In this document: piece after piece, positions 36,794-46,432 of the stretch
Position numbering within the stretch: position 1 is the first letter of the stretch
Layout of the letters: each line of letters opens with the position of its first letter
NCBI GenBank assembly: GCA_022799035.1
Contig: JAAWNQ010000001.1
Span: 1-64,000 of the forward strand
Reading direction: 5' to 3'
From: Oscillospiraceae bacterium
Lineage (GTDB): Bacteria; Bacillota; Clostridia; Oscillospirales; Oscillospiraceae
DNA: 64,000 nucleotides
Program-made: the position numbers and the translations under genes
The notes under the pieces: model-generated
Seen by the model: only the letters and a program-made list of their open reading frames with translations
Database searches by the model: none
Told to the model about the DNA's origin: nothing

Positions 36794-38413
36794 TTATCCG
36801 ACGGCTACTGCCTCGGCTACCCGGATCCCGTCCACAGCGGCGGAGGTGATCCCTCCGGCGTAGCCCGCGCCCTCCCCGCAGGGATAGAGTCCCTGGAGGG
36901 GGGACTGGAATCCCTCATCCCGCATGATGCGTACGGGGGAGGAGGACCGGGTCTCAATACCAGTAAGCACCGCTCCCGGATCGGCGAAGCCGTGAAGCTT
37001 CCGGTCGAAGAGAGGGAGGGCAGAGCGAAGGGTATCAGACACATAGGAGGGGAGACAGCTTTCTATGGAAGTAGGGACCACACCGGGACGATATGTGGGG
37101 CTTAGGTTTCCCAGAATGGTGGAGGGCTTGCCCTTGAGAAAGTCCCCCACAAGCTGTGCGGGGGCGCGGAAGACCGGACTTTCCGACTGGAACAGAGGTG
37201 GGAGTCCACCGGTTCCCAGATCCCAGGCCGAGCGTTCCCACTGTTCCTGAAAACGGACCCCGGCCAGGGGATCGCTGCCCTGGAAGTCCTGGGGGCCGAC
37301 CCCAACCAGAAAGCCGCCGTTGATGTTTTTCCCGTCCCGGGAGCGAAAGCTCATACCGTTGGTGACTACTTGACCATAGTCGCTGGCGGCGGCTACCACC
37401 TGCCCTCCTGGACAGACGCAGAAGGTAAAGGCGCTTCGGCCACCGGGCAGATGGCAGGAGAGCTTGTAGTCCGCCGGGGGCAATTTTTGCCAGGCGGAAC
37501 CATATTGCTGGAAGGATATCAGCTCCTGACTGTGTTCAATGCGGCAGCCGATGGCAAATGGCTTGCTCTCCATGGGGATCCCCGCCTCATGGAGCATCTG
37601 GAAGGTGTCCCGGGCCGAGTGACCGGGGGCCAGGATCAGGGTATCGCAATCCAGAGCCTCCCTGGCCGGACCCTGTGCAGTATCATAATAGATTCCCGTT
37701 AAGCGTCCGCCCTCTATGCGCAGGCCGGTGAGTTGGTGTTCGAAGCGTACCTGGCAGCCCAGGGAGATCAGCTCCTGGCGGATGCTTTTGACCACACCGC
37801 GGAGTACGTCGGTACCCACGTGGGGCTTCTGCTGCCACAGGATATCCTCCGGAGCCCCGTGGCGGACGAACTCCTCCAGCACAGCCCGGATGCGCCCATC
37901 ATGGGTCCCCGTATTCAGTTTGCCATCGGAGAAGGTACCTGCCCCTCCCTCGCCAAACTGGACGTTGGAGGTCCGGGACAGTGAGCCGGTTTTCCAGAAA
38001 TGTTCCACATCCCTCGCCCGCTCGTCCACCTCCCGGCCCCGCTCCAGAAGAATGGGAGGCAGGCCGTTCCGGGCCAGAAACAGGGCGCAGAACAGCCCTG
38101 CTGGTCCCATACCCACCACCACCGGGGGCAGGGAGGAGGACCGCTTTACGCCCGGAAACCTATAAGGCTCGGGATTCCATAAGCTGATGTCGGGACTGTG
38201 GCTGCGCCGGAGTAGGGTGGCCTCATTTTCGACCTCCACGCCCAGCGTGCAGATATAGCGGACCTGCCCCTTTTTTCTTGCGTCCACCGACTGGCGCAGA
38301 AGACGGACAGCCCCAAGGGAAGCGGGGGAGATCCCCAGAGCCTTGGCGGCCTTGTGTTTCAATTCCTCTGTCCCGAAATCCAGGGGAAGGGATAAATTTT
38401 GGATCTTTATCAT
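36794..38413 (-). CDS. uncharacterised FAD-dependent dehydrogenase (COG2509 type)
   Basis: A 539-residue flavoprotein. The N-terminal 90 residues form a separate small domain. The FAD site PPVVVGMGPAGLFCALFLARNGLPPILLER follows at about 97-126, then FGEGGAGTFSDGKLNT and AGYAGGITSAAVDGI near the C-terminus. The substrate is unknown. The family is common in anaerobes and plastids. It is transcribed alone, divergent from gdh. Confidence 0.85.
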   Translation of the reverse strand: MIKIQNLSLPLDFGTEELKHKAAKALGISPASLGAVRLLRQSVDARKKGQVRYICTLGVEVENEATLLRRSHSPDISLWNPEPYRFPGVKRSSSLPPVVVGMGPAGLFCALFLARNGLPPILLERGREVDERARDVEHFWKTGSLSRTSNVQFGEGGAGTFSDGKLNTGTHDGRIRAVLEEFVRHGAPEDILWQQKPHVGTDVLRGVVKSIRQELISLGCQVRFEHQLTGLRIEGGRLTGIYYDTAQGPAREALDCDTLILAPGHSARDTFQMLHEAGIPMESKPFAIGCRIEHSQELISFQQYGSAWQKLPPADYKLSCHLPGGRSAFTFCVCPGGQVVAAASDYGQVVTNGMSFRSRDGKNINGGFLVGVGPQDFQGSDPLAGVRFQEQWERSAWDLGTGGLPPLFQSESPVFRAPAQLVGDFLKGKPSTILGNLSPTYRPGVVPTSIESCLPSYVSDTLRSALPLFDRKLHGFADPGAVLTGIETRSSSPVRIMRDEGFQSPLQGLYPCGEGAGYAGGITSAAVDGIRVAEAVAVG

Positions 38414-38526
38414 ACGTTATCACCATCCAATAGTGTACCACAGTTCGGTGTTGGGTACAATCCCGGATATGGAGGTCCAAAGGAAGAAACTGGACAGAAC
38501 AAATTTGCAAGTTCAGCAAGTTTTTC

Positions 38527-38555
38527 TTGCATTTTGCTTTGGCGTGTTGTATAAT
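38527..38555 (+). promoter_or_regulatory. sigma-A promoter of gdhA
   Basis: TTGCAT (38527-38532), 17 bases, TATAAT (38550-38555). The predicted start lies at about 38562, at the left edge of the palindrome. The leader to gdhA is about 70 bases. Confidence 0.82.
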
Positions 38556-38561
38556 AAACGC

Positions 38562-38583
38562 GTTACAAACATAGGTTTGCAAC
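38562..38583 (+). promoter_or_regulatory. palindromic operator candidate at the gdhA start site
   Basis: GTTACAAAC and GTTTGCAAC flank a four-base centre (38571-38574) with eight of nine pairs matching. It covers the expected transcription start, so a bound repressor would block gdhA. The regulator is not known. Confidence 0.55.
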
Positions 38584-38591
38584 AAATTTGA

Positions 38592-39983
<1,392 letters not shown>

Positions 39984-40000
39984 GTGAAAAGTTAAAAATG

Positions 40001-40042
40001 AAAAGAGGGGAGTGCGGACTTGGTGCGCGCTCCCCTCTTTTT
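40001..40042 (+). terminator. terminator of gdhA
   Basis: A 12-bp stem (40001-40012 with 40030-40041) closes a GC-containing inner stem and ends in ttttt. The next promoter begins six bases beyond. Confidence 0.85.
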
Positions 40043-40047
40043 GACCC

Positions 40048-40076
40048 TTGATAAAGAAAGACTTCTATGATATACT
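40048..40076 (+). promoter_or_regulatory. sigma-A promoter of the RNHCP gene
   Basis: TTGATA (40048-40053), 17 bases, TATACT (40071-40076). The predicted start at about 40083 leaves a 140-base leader, long enough for the regulatory structures below. Confidence 0.82.
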
Positions 40077-40111
40077 GCCGCTGTATTCCCCGAGGAAAGG
40101 AGATCTGTTTT

Positions 40112-40150
40112 GTGAATACAGTACATTATATTTCGGTGATTGGCCGCTGA
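40112..40150 (+). CDS. candidate leader peptide ORF upstream of RNHCP gene
   Basis: A 12-codon frame starts with GTG at 40112 behind a perfect ribosome site (ggaaaggaga, 40095-40104) and ends with TGA at 40150. It encodes MNTVHYISVIGR. The stop is immediately followed by the left arm of a strong hairpin. Together with the long leader this looks like a translational or transcriptional attenuator, and the stalling cue is unknown. The existence of the frame and site is seen directly, but the role is inferred. Confidence 0.5.
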   Translation: MNTVHYISVIGR

Positions 40151-40216
40151 CCGGGAGGTCTGCGTAAGTCCGATCCGCACTCCTCCCGGAAGATGACCAT
40201 CAATCTTCAGGAGGAA
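40151..40216 (+). promoter_or_regulatory. alternative hairpins in the RNHCP leader
   Basis: CCGGGAGG (40151-40158) pairs perfectly with CCTCCCGG (40182-40189). The same CCTCC could instead pair with the RNHCP ribosome site CAGGAGGAA (40208-40216). A second hairpin, GAAGAT/ATCTTC (40189-40194 with 40203-40208), sits beside that site. These nested choices are typical of ribosome-controlled attenuators. No T-run is present, so control is more likely at translation. Confidence 0.5.
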
Positions 40217-40222
40217 CCCGAA

Positions 40223-40633
40223 ATGAATCGAGAAAATAAGAGAAAACAGTACGAAAAAGGCTATTATAAGACCCATCCCTGTCAGGATGTATTTACCTGT
40301 AAGCAATGCGGCCGTCTGGTGTTTCCCGCCGGGGCGGGGAGCGACCACCGTAACCACTGCCCCAACTGTCTTGTGAGTCTCCATGTGGACATAGAGCCTG
40401 GAGACCGCCAGAGCGACTGTGGGGGACTTATGGACCCCATCGCCATCTGGGTCCGCAGGGGAGGCGAGTGGGCCGTCATCCACCGCTGCCGTCGCTGTGG
40501 GGCCCTGAGCTCCAACCGGACGGCGGCGGACGATAATCCTGCCAAGCTCCTCAGCATCGCGGCAGGTCCCCTGGGCCAACCCCCCTTTCCCATCGAGCGG
40601 ATGGGGGAGATGATGGAGGGCCTGGGTTATTAA
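40223..40633 (+). CDS. RNHCP domain zinc protein
   Basis: A 136-residue protein with CKQCGRLVFP and HRNHCPNCLVS, the signature that gives the RNHCP family its name. A second pair, CRRCGALSSNR, lies near residue 95. Two CxxC pairs imply a zinc ribbon and likely nucleic-acid or ribosome contact, but the function is not known. ATG 40223 follows caggaggaa. An in-frame ATG at 40193 has no ribosome site. It stands alone between two terminators. Confidence 0.88.
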   Translation: MNRENKRKQYEKGYYKTHPCQDVFTCKQCGRLVFPAGAGSDHRNHCPNCLVSLHVDIEPGDRQSDCGGLMDPIAIWVRRGGEWAVIHRCRRCGALSSNRTAADDNPAKLLSIAAGPLGQPPFPIERMGEMMEGLGY

Positions 40634-40693
40634 GCTTGAAGAAGCCTTTAAGCTGGAGTCCGTTTTATTATTTGCTGTTGGTACAGGGAAAGC

Positions 40694-40737
40694 AAAAAAA
40701 TCAGGGGCCATCCATGTGGATGGCCCCTGATTTTTTT
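40694..40737. terminator. bidirectional terminator between RNHCP gene and ackA
   Basis: A 20-bp perfect stem (40694-40713 with 40718-40737) and four-base loop with A- and T-runs on each side. Confidence 0.92.
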
Positions 40738-40745
40738 TGAACGGT

Positions 40746-41939
40746 TTATTTTCCCACGATCTCCGCCGTATCCATGGCGATCATCAGCTCCTCGTTGGTG
40801 GGGATGAGCAGGACCTGGACCTTGGAGTCGGGGGCGGAGATGACAGCCTCCTTGCCCCGGATATTGTTGGCGTCCTCGTCCATCTTCACACCCATATACT
40901 CCAGGCCGGAGGCGATGGACATACGGGCGGAGGCATCGTTCTCACCCACGCCGGCGGTGAATACGATAGCGTCCACCCCTCCCATGGCGGCGGCATAGGC
41001 GCCGATAAACTTCTTCACACTGTAGTAGAACACGTCCAGGGCAAGCTGGGCGCGGTGGTTGCCCTCGTCGGCGGCGGCGCAGATATCCCGGAAGTCAGAG
41101 GACACCCCGGAGATACCCAACACGCCGGACTTCTTGTTGAGGATATTCAGCATCTCCTTGATATCGTAGCCATACCGGCCCATCAGATATTCCAGGATAG
41201 TAGCGTCAATATCGCCGGAGCGGGTACCCATGGGGAAGCCAGCCAGAGGGCCAAGGCCCATAGTGGTGTCCACGCACTTACCACCCCTGACGGCCGCCAG
41301 GGAGGAGCCATTGCCCAGATGACAGGTAATGATTTTCAGGTCCTTGGCGGGACGACCCAGCATATCGGCGCAGCGGGCGGACACGTAGCGGTGGGAGGTG
41401 CCGTGGAACCCATAGCGGCGTACCTTGTCCTTTTCGTAGTACTCGTACGGAATAGCATAGGTGTAGGCCTTCTCAGGCATAGTCATATGGAAGGCGGTGT
41501 CAAACACGGCTACCTGGGGGGTGCCGGCCATCACCTTTTGGCAGGCTTCAATGCCCATGAGGTTGGCGGGGTTGTGGAGGGGGCCAAGGGGGATACACTC
41601 CTTGATGGCGGCGATGCAGGCATCGTCCACGATACAACTCTCGGTGAAGGCCATTCCACCGTGGAGCACCCGGTGGCCCACTGCATCGATCTCCTTCACG
41701 TCGGCAATGACCCCATGGTCAGGGGAGACCAGGGCGTCCAGGACCGACTGAATGGCTTCGCCGTGGGTGGGCATGGAGATATCGGCCTTGTAATCCTCCT
41801 TGCCGGGGACTTTGTGGGTCAGACGGCCGTCAATGCCGATACGCTCACACAGGCCCTTAGCCAGTACATTGTGGGAGGCAGAATCCATAAGCTGATATTT
41901 GAGGGAGGAACTGCCGGCGTTGATAACAAGGATCTTCAT
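40746..41939 (-). CDS. ackA: acetate kinase
   Basis: A 397-residue member of the ASKHA fold. The N-terminal [26 protein letters not shown], the catalytic [11 protein letters not shown] and [11 protein letters not shown], and [11 protein letters not shown] are all typical. It makes ATP and acetate from acetyl phosphate in fermentation. No pta is nearby. ATG 41939 follows aaggagag. The upstream frame to 41990 has no site. A palindrome in its leader (41967-41981) may be a catabolite operator. Confidence 0.97.
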   Translation of the reverse strand: MKILVINAGSSSLKYQLMDSASHNVLAKGLCERIGIDGRLTHKVPGKEDYKADISMPTHGEAIQSVLDALVSPDHGVIADVKEIDAVGHRVLHGGMAFTESCIVDDACIAAIKECIPLGPLHNPANLMGIEACQKVMAGTPQVAVFDTAFHMTMPEKAYTYAIPYEYYEKDKVRRYGFHGTSHRYVSARCADMLGRPAKDLKIITCHLGNGSSLAAVRGGKCVDTTMGLGPLAGFPMGTRSGDIDATILEYLMGRYGYDIKEMLNILNKKSGVLGISGVSSDFRDICAAADEGNHRAQLALDVFYYSVKKFIGAYAAAMGGVDAIVFTAGVGENDASARMSIASGLEYMGVKMDEDANNIRGKEAVISAPDSKVQVLLIPTNEELMIAMDTAEIVGK

Positions 41940-41966
41940 GAGAAAAACTCTCCTTCCGTAATTTGG

Positions 41967-41981
41967 AGGCAACGCTTGCCT
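41967..41981 (-). promoter_or_regulatory. catabolite-type palindrome in the ackA leader
   Basis: AGGCAACGCTTGCCT is a near-perfect palindrome with a central CG, as in LacI-family operators and cre sites. It lies between a likely -10 box (tataaa near 42010, minus strand) and the ackA ribosome site. In Bacillus ackA is under CcpA; here the site is downstream of the start, so repression or a roadblock is likely. Confidence 0.4.
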
Positions 41982-42114
41982 TTGGGACAAAAACGTGCTA
42001 CATTCCTTTTATAGGCATATTGTGAGGATGTTACGATAATCCTATTGTATAACTTTTTTGCCAAAAGGACAACTCCTTTTTCTTAGAAAAAGGAAAAAAG
42101 TCAGGAGGAGTGCC

Positions 42115-43293
42115 ATGAACGCCGTAGGCATAGTTGCGGAATATAATCCATTTCATCTCGGTCATGCCTATCACATCGCCAAGACCAGGCGTTTGCTGGG
42201 GGAGGAACGGGGTGTTGTCTGTGTTATGTCCGGCAGTTGGGTCCAGCGTGGAGAGTGTGCGATCACCGATAAGTGGACCCGGACGGCCATGGCGCTGAAG
42301 GGTGGAGCGGACCTGGTACTGGAGCTGCCCTTGCCGTGGGCGATTTCCTCCGCCGAGGGATTTGCCAGAGGAGCAGTGGCGGTGCTGAAAGCAACCGGGG
42401 TAGTGGATACCCTCTCCTTTGGCAGTGAGAGCGGGGACCTGGAGGGGCTGAAAATACTGGCGGCGGCGCTGGACAGCGGGGAATATCGGGAGATCCTCCG
42501 CGGAGAGCTTGACAAAGGTCTTGCCTTTGCGGATGCGAGGCAAAGGGCGGCCACAGAGCTTATGGGAAATCGGGGGGGGCTTCTCCGAGGGCCCAATGAC
42601 AGCCTGGGAGTGGAATACCTTCGGGCGGCAGGGGGAGAGGTAGGGGTGGCGGTGGTTCCGAGGCGGGGGGTGAACCACGACGGAAATACCCCCGAAGACG
42701 GTTACGCCTCCGCCTCCTACCTGCGGAAAGGGTTACGCAGTGGGGAGGATGTTTCTCAATGGTTGGGGGAGAAAGGCTCAAAGGCTTTGGAAAAAGGGGA
42801 GCTTGCACGAATGGAACATATAGAGCGGGCCATGCTCTCCCGTCTGCGGCAGATGAGGGAGGAAGACTTTGCGATCCTTCCAGACAGTGGGGAGGCGGAG
42901 GGGCTGCCCACCCGACTGATGAAGGCGGCGGGGAGGGCGGAAAGTTTGGAGGAGTTCTACCACCTTGCAAAGACCCGCCGCTATGCCCATGCCCGTATCC
43001 GTCGTCTGGCTTTGTGGGCTTTCCTGGGACTGGCGGTGGAGGACCGTTCTGCCTTGGGGCCCGCCTATCTTCGAGTCCTGGGTATGAATAGCCGGGGAAA
43101 ACAACTCCTTCGGGCCATGAAGGAGCGCTCGATCCTACCCATTCTTACCAAAACCGCCCATATTAAGGAATTGGGTATGGAAGCTCAGTCCCTTTTTGCC
43201 TTGGAGTGCCGGGGGACTGATCTATTTGGACTTTGCTTTGACAAAATCAGGCCCTGTGGCATGGACTATACCACAGGGCCGGTGATCTTATAA
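42115..43293 (+). CDS. tmcAL: tRNA(Met) cytidine acetate ligase
   Basis: A 392-residue protein of the TmcAL/YlbM family. The nucleotidyl-transferase motif GIVAEYNPFHLGHAYHI (HxGH type) and SGSWVQRGECAITDKWTRT are at the N-terminus, and DTLSFGSESGDLEGL follows. It forms ac4C34 on elongator tRNA-Met using acetate and ATP. It diverges from ackA. Its stop overlaps the TVP38 stop by six bases. Confidence 0.92.
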   Translation: MNAVGIVAEYNPFHLGHAYHIAKTRRLLGEERGVVCVMSGSWVQRGECAITDKWTRTAMALKGGADLVLELPLPWAISSAEGFARGAVAVLKATGVVDTLSFGSESGDLEGLKILAAALDSGEYREILRGELDKGLAFADARQRAATELMGNRGGLLRGPNDSLGVEYLRAAGGEVGVAVVPRRGVNHDGNTPEDGYASASYLRKGLRSGEDVSQWLGEKGSKALEKGELARMEHIERAMLSRLRQMREEDFAILPDSGEAEGLPTRLMKAAGRAESLEEFYHLAKTRRYAHARIRRLALWAFLGLAVEDRSALGPAYLRVLGMNSRGKQLLRAMKERSILPILTKTAHIKELGMEAQSLFALECRGTDLFGLCFDKIRPCGMDYTTGPVIL

Positions 43294-44016
43294 GGGCTGG
43301 GGGTCGTCGGCGGTTTTGGGGGATTTGGACCGTTGCAGCCGATGGATAATGGCGCTTTCTATATGTTCCCCGTATCGAAGGGCGACAAGAAAAAGGACCA
43401 GCCCACCCAGTCCAAGCAGGGCCATGCCCCACCAGGGAATGGTCACCACTGAGCTACCCACTGCGGCGGAGACCAGAAGTCCCCAGGGCCGACCGAGGAT
43501 CACCAGAAGCAGAAACCGCCGAAAGGACACATCGGTAAGCCCCGCCATAATGCAGAGAAGATCGTCGGGGAAGAAGGGGAACAGGAAGGCCAGAAAAAGG
43601 AACACATCCCGTTTCCGGCGAATGATCTCACCATACCGATCCCAGGACTTTCCGCTGATAAACCGTTGGGCAAAAGACTGTCCCAGGTTCCGACTGAGCT
43701 GGAACACGATGGCCGAACCCAGGATCACTGCGGCGGTGGTGATGAGAAAGGATGTCCAGCATCCGAAGAGGAGCCCTCCCGCTACTGTAGTCAAGTTACT
43801 GGGAATGGGAGCCACGATCACCGAGATGAGCTGGAGCAGAAAAAAGACAGCGTGAGAGTAGGGCGCGAACTGCTGGATATAGTCCTGCATTCCCTGTGGG
43901 GAGTTTACCACCTGAAAAAAGCCTGTGGCCCAGAGCCCCCAACAGAGAAATAAAAACAGCAAAAGGACAGCGGTCCAAGCCGCTGTCCTTTTCCATTGCC
44001 AATGATTCCCGTTCAT
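43288..44016 (-). CDS. TVP38/TMEM64 (DedA-like) membrane protein
   Basis: A 242-residue protein with about six membrane segments. The middle contains VVAPIPSNLTTVAGGLLFGCW and FPFFPDDLLCIMAGLTDVSF, which are the paired SNARE-associated/VTT loops of the family. Such proteins may move lipids across membranes. The start is ATG 44016 behind aggaggcggg. A longer upstream frame crosses the small terminator at 44143 and is discarded. Confidence 0.88.
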   Translation of the reverse strand: MNGNHWQWKRTAAWTAVLLLFLFLCWGLWATGFFQVVNSPQGMQDYIQQFAPYSHAVFFLLQLISVIVAPIPSNLTTVAGGLLFGCWTSFLITTAAVILGSAIVFQLSRNLGQSFAQRFISGKSWDRYGEIIRRKRDVFLFLAFLFPFFPDDLLCIMAGLTDVSFRRFLLLVILGRPWGLLVSAAVGSSVVTIPWWGMALLGLGGLVLFLVALRYGEHIESAIIHRLQRSKSPKTADDPQPL

Positions 44017-44133
44017 TCCGCCCGCCTCCTGTCTTTCTTTTTCGGATAACAACAGGATAGCACAGATGGGGGGATAAAATCCATATATAAAATCAAACGA
44101 TTTTCTTAAAAATGGTATAAGAGGAAAATGGGG

Positions 44134-44165
44134 ACAAAAAAACCACACCCGATGTCAAGGTGTGG
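44134..44165 (-). terminator. terminator of the 27-codon gene
   Basis: On the minus strand a seven-base stem (44159-44165 with 44143-44149) is followed by seven T's (plus-strand a-run 44136-44142). Confidence 0.82.
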
Positions 44166-44192
44166 ATACTCATCTCCTTGGCAATTCGGGAA

Positions 44193-44276
44193 TCATCGTT
44201 GACTGGGGGTGACAGTGGTGCGATCAAAGATCAGGTCATCCACATCATCCACACGGCGGTCAGTGTTAAAAATCAT
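44193..44276 (-). CDS. 27-residue protein, self-contained transcription unit
   Basis: ATG 44276 lies seven to eight bases after aaaggaggg. The frame runs 27 codons to TGA. The product starts MIFNTDRRVDDVDDLIFD and ends RTTVTPSQR. It is acidic in the middle, with no membrane or signal segment. It has a perfect sigma-A promoter 34 bases upstream (44310-44338) and a terminator 28 bases downstream. I do not recognise a family. The unit is complete, so real expression is likely, either as a peptide or as a small RNA. Confidence 0.55.
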   Translation of the reverse strand: MIFNTDRRVDDVDDLIFDRTTVTPSQR

Positions 44277-44309
44277 AGCAGAACCCTCCTTTCTTTTATT
44301 CTATTGTAA

Positions 44310-44338
44310 AGTATAATTCCCTCCGTCTAAAAAGTCAA
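44310..44338 (-). promoter_or_regulatory. sigma-A promoter of the 27-codon gene
   Basis: On the minus strand TTGACT (44333-44338), 17 bases, TATACT (44310-44315). Confidence 0.82.
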
Positions 44339-44463
44339 GGGATACTTCGTCATTGTTACCTAACTGTAATAATTACATCCAATATGGATTTGTGAAATAG
44401 GGAGAAAAAGGAAAGAAAAGGAAGGGCGGCCACGGGGCCGCCCCTCCGTAACATATCACTATT
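44339..44463. other. intergenic stretch before fbp
   Basis: No gene or clear motif is seen apart from GC-rich sequence after 44420 that may form the fbp terminator (gggcggccacggggccgcccc, a strong stem near 44425-44446). Confidence 0.4.
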
Positions 44464-46416
44464 CTATTCACCTTGCTCCTTAATAGTACCTTCCCGGTAT
44501 GCGGTAAGCAGATCCTGAAGCTGTCCGATCTGCTCCCGAAGCCTTGCCCCCGTGTCGGTATCCCCCACCAACATCCGTCTGGGAAGATTTTCTACAATAC
44601 GGACCCTGGGGGCGCTGTCCCGGGGATTTTCCATGATCTGCTCATAGGGCTTGTGCTGGGCCAGGGCCAGGTGATGGGAGTTATAGATAAGGGTGTAGCC
44701 TCCAAACCCGGTTTGACGCTGATAGGCTTTGGAGATACCGCCATCAATGACAAACAACAGGCCCTCCCCTCGTATGGGGCTTTCGCCCTCCTTCTCCTTT
44801 ACGGGCACATGGCCGTTGACAATGTGGGAATGGGAGGGCTCCAAGCCGAACTCACGGAGAATGATCTCACAGGTGGAGCGGCTCTTTACCAGAGAGTAGT
44901 AGGGGTTGTAGACCTCTTTGTGGGTGGTCTTGTCAGCGATGAAGTACCGCTCAAAGGTGGACAGCTTGCTCTTACCAAAGAGGGGGGATTTGGGCCCTGC
45001 CCACAGATACCAAAAGAAATCCACCGCATTCATCTGTTCCTTGGAGCCCTTGGGGCCGAAGAAGGCGGTGCGCACCTTCGTGTCCAGGGCGTCCAGGTAG
45101 GCCTTGCCTGTCAGGGCCTTTCCGTCTATGGTAACGGCCTCGAACTTGCCATCTTCAGTCATGGGGATACAGCCGTGGTAGAGAAGGTTTCCGTTGACCA
45201 CCTTATACATCCCGCCGTGGCTGAGCAGGAAGCGGATATGCTTACGCAGCAGGGTGCTGTGCCGGAAGGAGGCGGTGAGGCGGTCCATCAATTCCTGCTC
45301 CCCGGCGGTGAGGGCGGTGGGGTCCTTAGGGTCAATGGTGGGGAAGGAGCGGTCCAGCATCTCATAGGTCTTGCCGTCCACCTTCACAGTACCGGCGGAA
45401 AAGTCCACTTGGGGTAAGAGCCGCCGTTCATCCATGTGGTATTCTGGATGACGCGCCAACAGCTGACATTCCAGCTTGAACTCAATGACCGCCATGGCTT
45501 TGTGCATCTTGGAGGCCAATTCACTTTCCACCGGGTCGTAGATATTCTCGTCCAGCACGTGAGGGGCAAACCGGTCACAGGGATCTCCGCCGTAAACCTC
45601 GGCGGCGAACATGGACAGAGGACGGAGGTTGATGCCGTATCCATCCTCCAGTTGATCGAAATTATTATAGCTGACGCACCGGCGCAGGACGCTGGCGACG
45701 CAGGCCTGGTTGCCCGCGTAGGCTCCCAGCCAGCCGATATCGTGGTTGCCCCACTGGACGTCCACATCGTGGAAATGCCGAAGCTCTTCCAGAATTCGGT
45801 CGGCCCGGGGACCCCGGTCAAAGATATCGCCGATAATGTGGAGATTGTCTACGGCGCACTCCTTAATGAGCTGACAGAACTGGGCGATAAAGGCGTCAGA
45901 AGTGCCGGTGGATACAATGGAGGCGATGATCTCCTCATAATACCGCTCTTTACTGTCGTCTGCGTCAGCGTGAAGGAGCTCGTCAATGATGTAGGAGAAG
46001 CTGGCGGGAATTTTCTTACGCACCTTGGAGCGGGTGTACTTGGCGGAGACGGTCTGACAGACCTGGACCAGCCGATAGATGGCGATCCGGCACCAGTTGT
46101 CATACTCCTGGGGCTCCAGCTCTCCCTGGAGCCGGGTCAGGGTGCCGGAGGGATCGTAGATCAGCATAGCCAGCTCCTCACGCTCCCGTTCAGAAACCGA
46201 CCGGGCAAAGAGATAATCGATCTTATCCCGGATGATGCCCGAGGCGCTGGAGAGAAGATAGCTGAAAGCCTCATATTCCCCATGGAGATCGCTGAAGAAA
46301 TACTCCGTTCCCTTGGGCAGCCGGCAGATAGCGTTCAGGTTGATGATCTCCGCGGAGGCGGCCAAAGCGGTGGGATAGGTGCGGGACAGGAGCTGCAGGT
46401 AGTTGAGATCGGTCAT
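44464..46416 (-). CDS. fbp: fructose-1,6-bisphosphatase, class III
   Basis: A 650-residue enzyme of the Firmicute class III family, belonging to the metallophosphoesterase fold: FFSDLHGEYEAF, IGDIFDRGPRADRI, QWGNHDIGWLGA and a C-terminal IVNGHVPV. The length is normal. It opens gluconeogenesis. ATG 46416 follows tggaggtttctga, and an in-frame longer ORF reaches into the rluA gene without a site. It starts 16 bases after rluA ends. Confidence 0.95.
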   Translation of the reverse strand: MTDLNYLQLLSRTYPTALAASAEIINLNAICRLPKGTEYFFSDLHGEYEAFSYLLSSASGIIRDKIDYLFARSVSEREREELAMLIYDPSGTLTRLQGELEPQEYDNWCRIAIYRLVQVCQTVSAKYTRSKVRKKIPASFSYIIDELLHADADDSKERYYEEIIASIVSTGTSDAFIAQFCQLIKECAVDNLHIIGDIFDRGPRADRILEELRHFHDVDVQWGNHDIGWLGAYAGNQACVASVLRRCVSYNNFDQLEDGYGINLRPLSMFAAEVYGGDPCDRFAPHVLDENIYDPVESELASKMHKAMAVIEFKLECQLLARHPEYHMDERRLLPQVDFSAGTVKVDGKTYEMLDRSFPTIDPKDPTALTAGEQELMDRLTASFRHSTLLRKHIRFLLSHGGMYKVVNGNLLYHGCIPMTEDGKFEAVTIDGKALTGKAYLDALDTKVRTAFFGPKGSKEQMNAVDFFWYLWAGPKSPLFGKSKLSTFERYFIADKTTHKEVYNPYYSLVKSRSTCEIILREFGLEPSHSHIVNGHVPVKEKEGESPIRGEGLLFVIDGGISKAYQRQTGFGGYTLIYNSHHLALAQHKPYEQIMENPRDSAPRVRIVENLPRRMLVGDTDTGARLREQIGQLQDLLTAYREGTIKEQGE

Positions 46417-46432
46417 ATCAGAAACCTCCATT

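Noticed and set aside
43250-43280. Hairpin ggccctgtgg/ccacagggcc near the tmcAL end as a terminator
   Set aside because: It lies inside the coding region and is followed by few T's on either strand, so it was not listed, although weak use by the opposite gene is possible.
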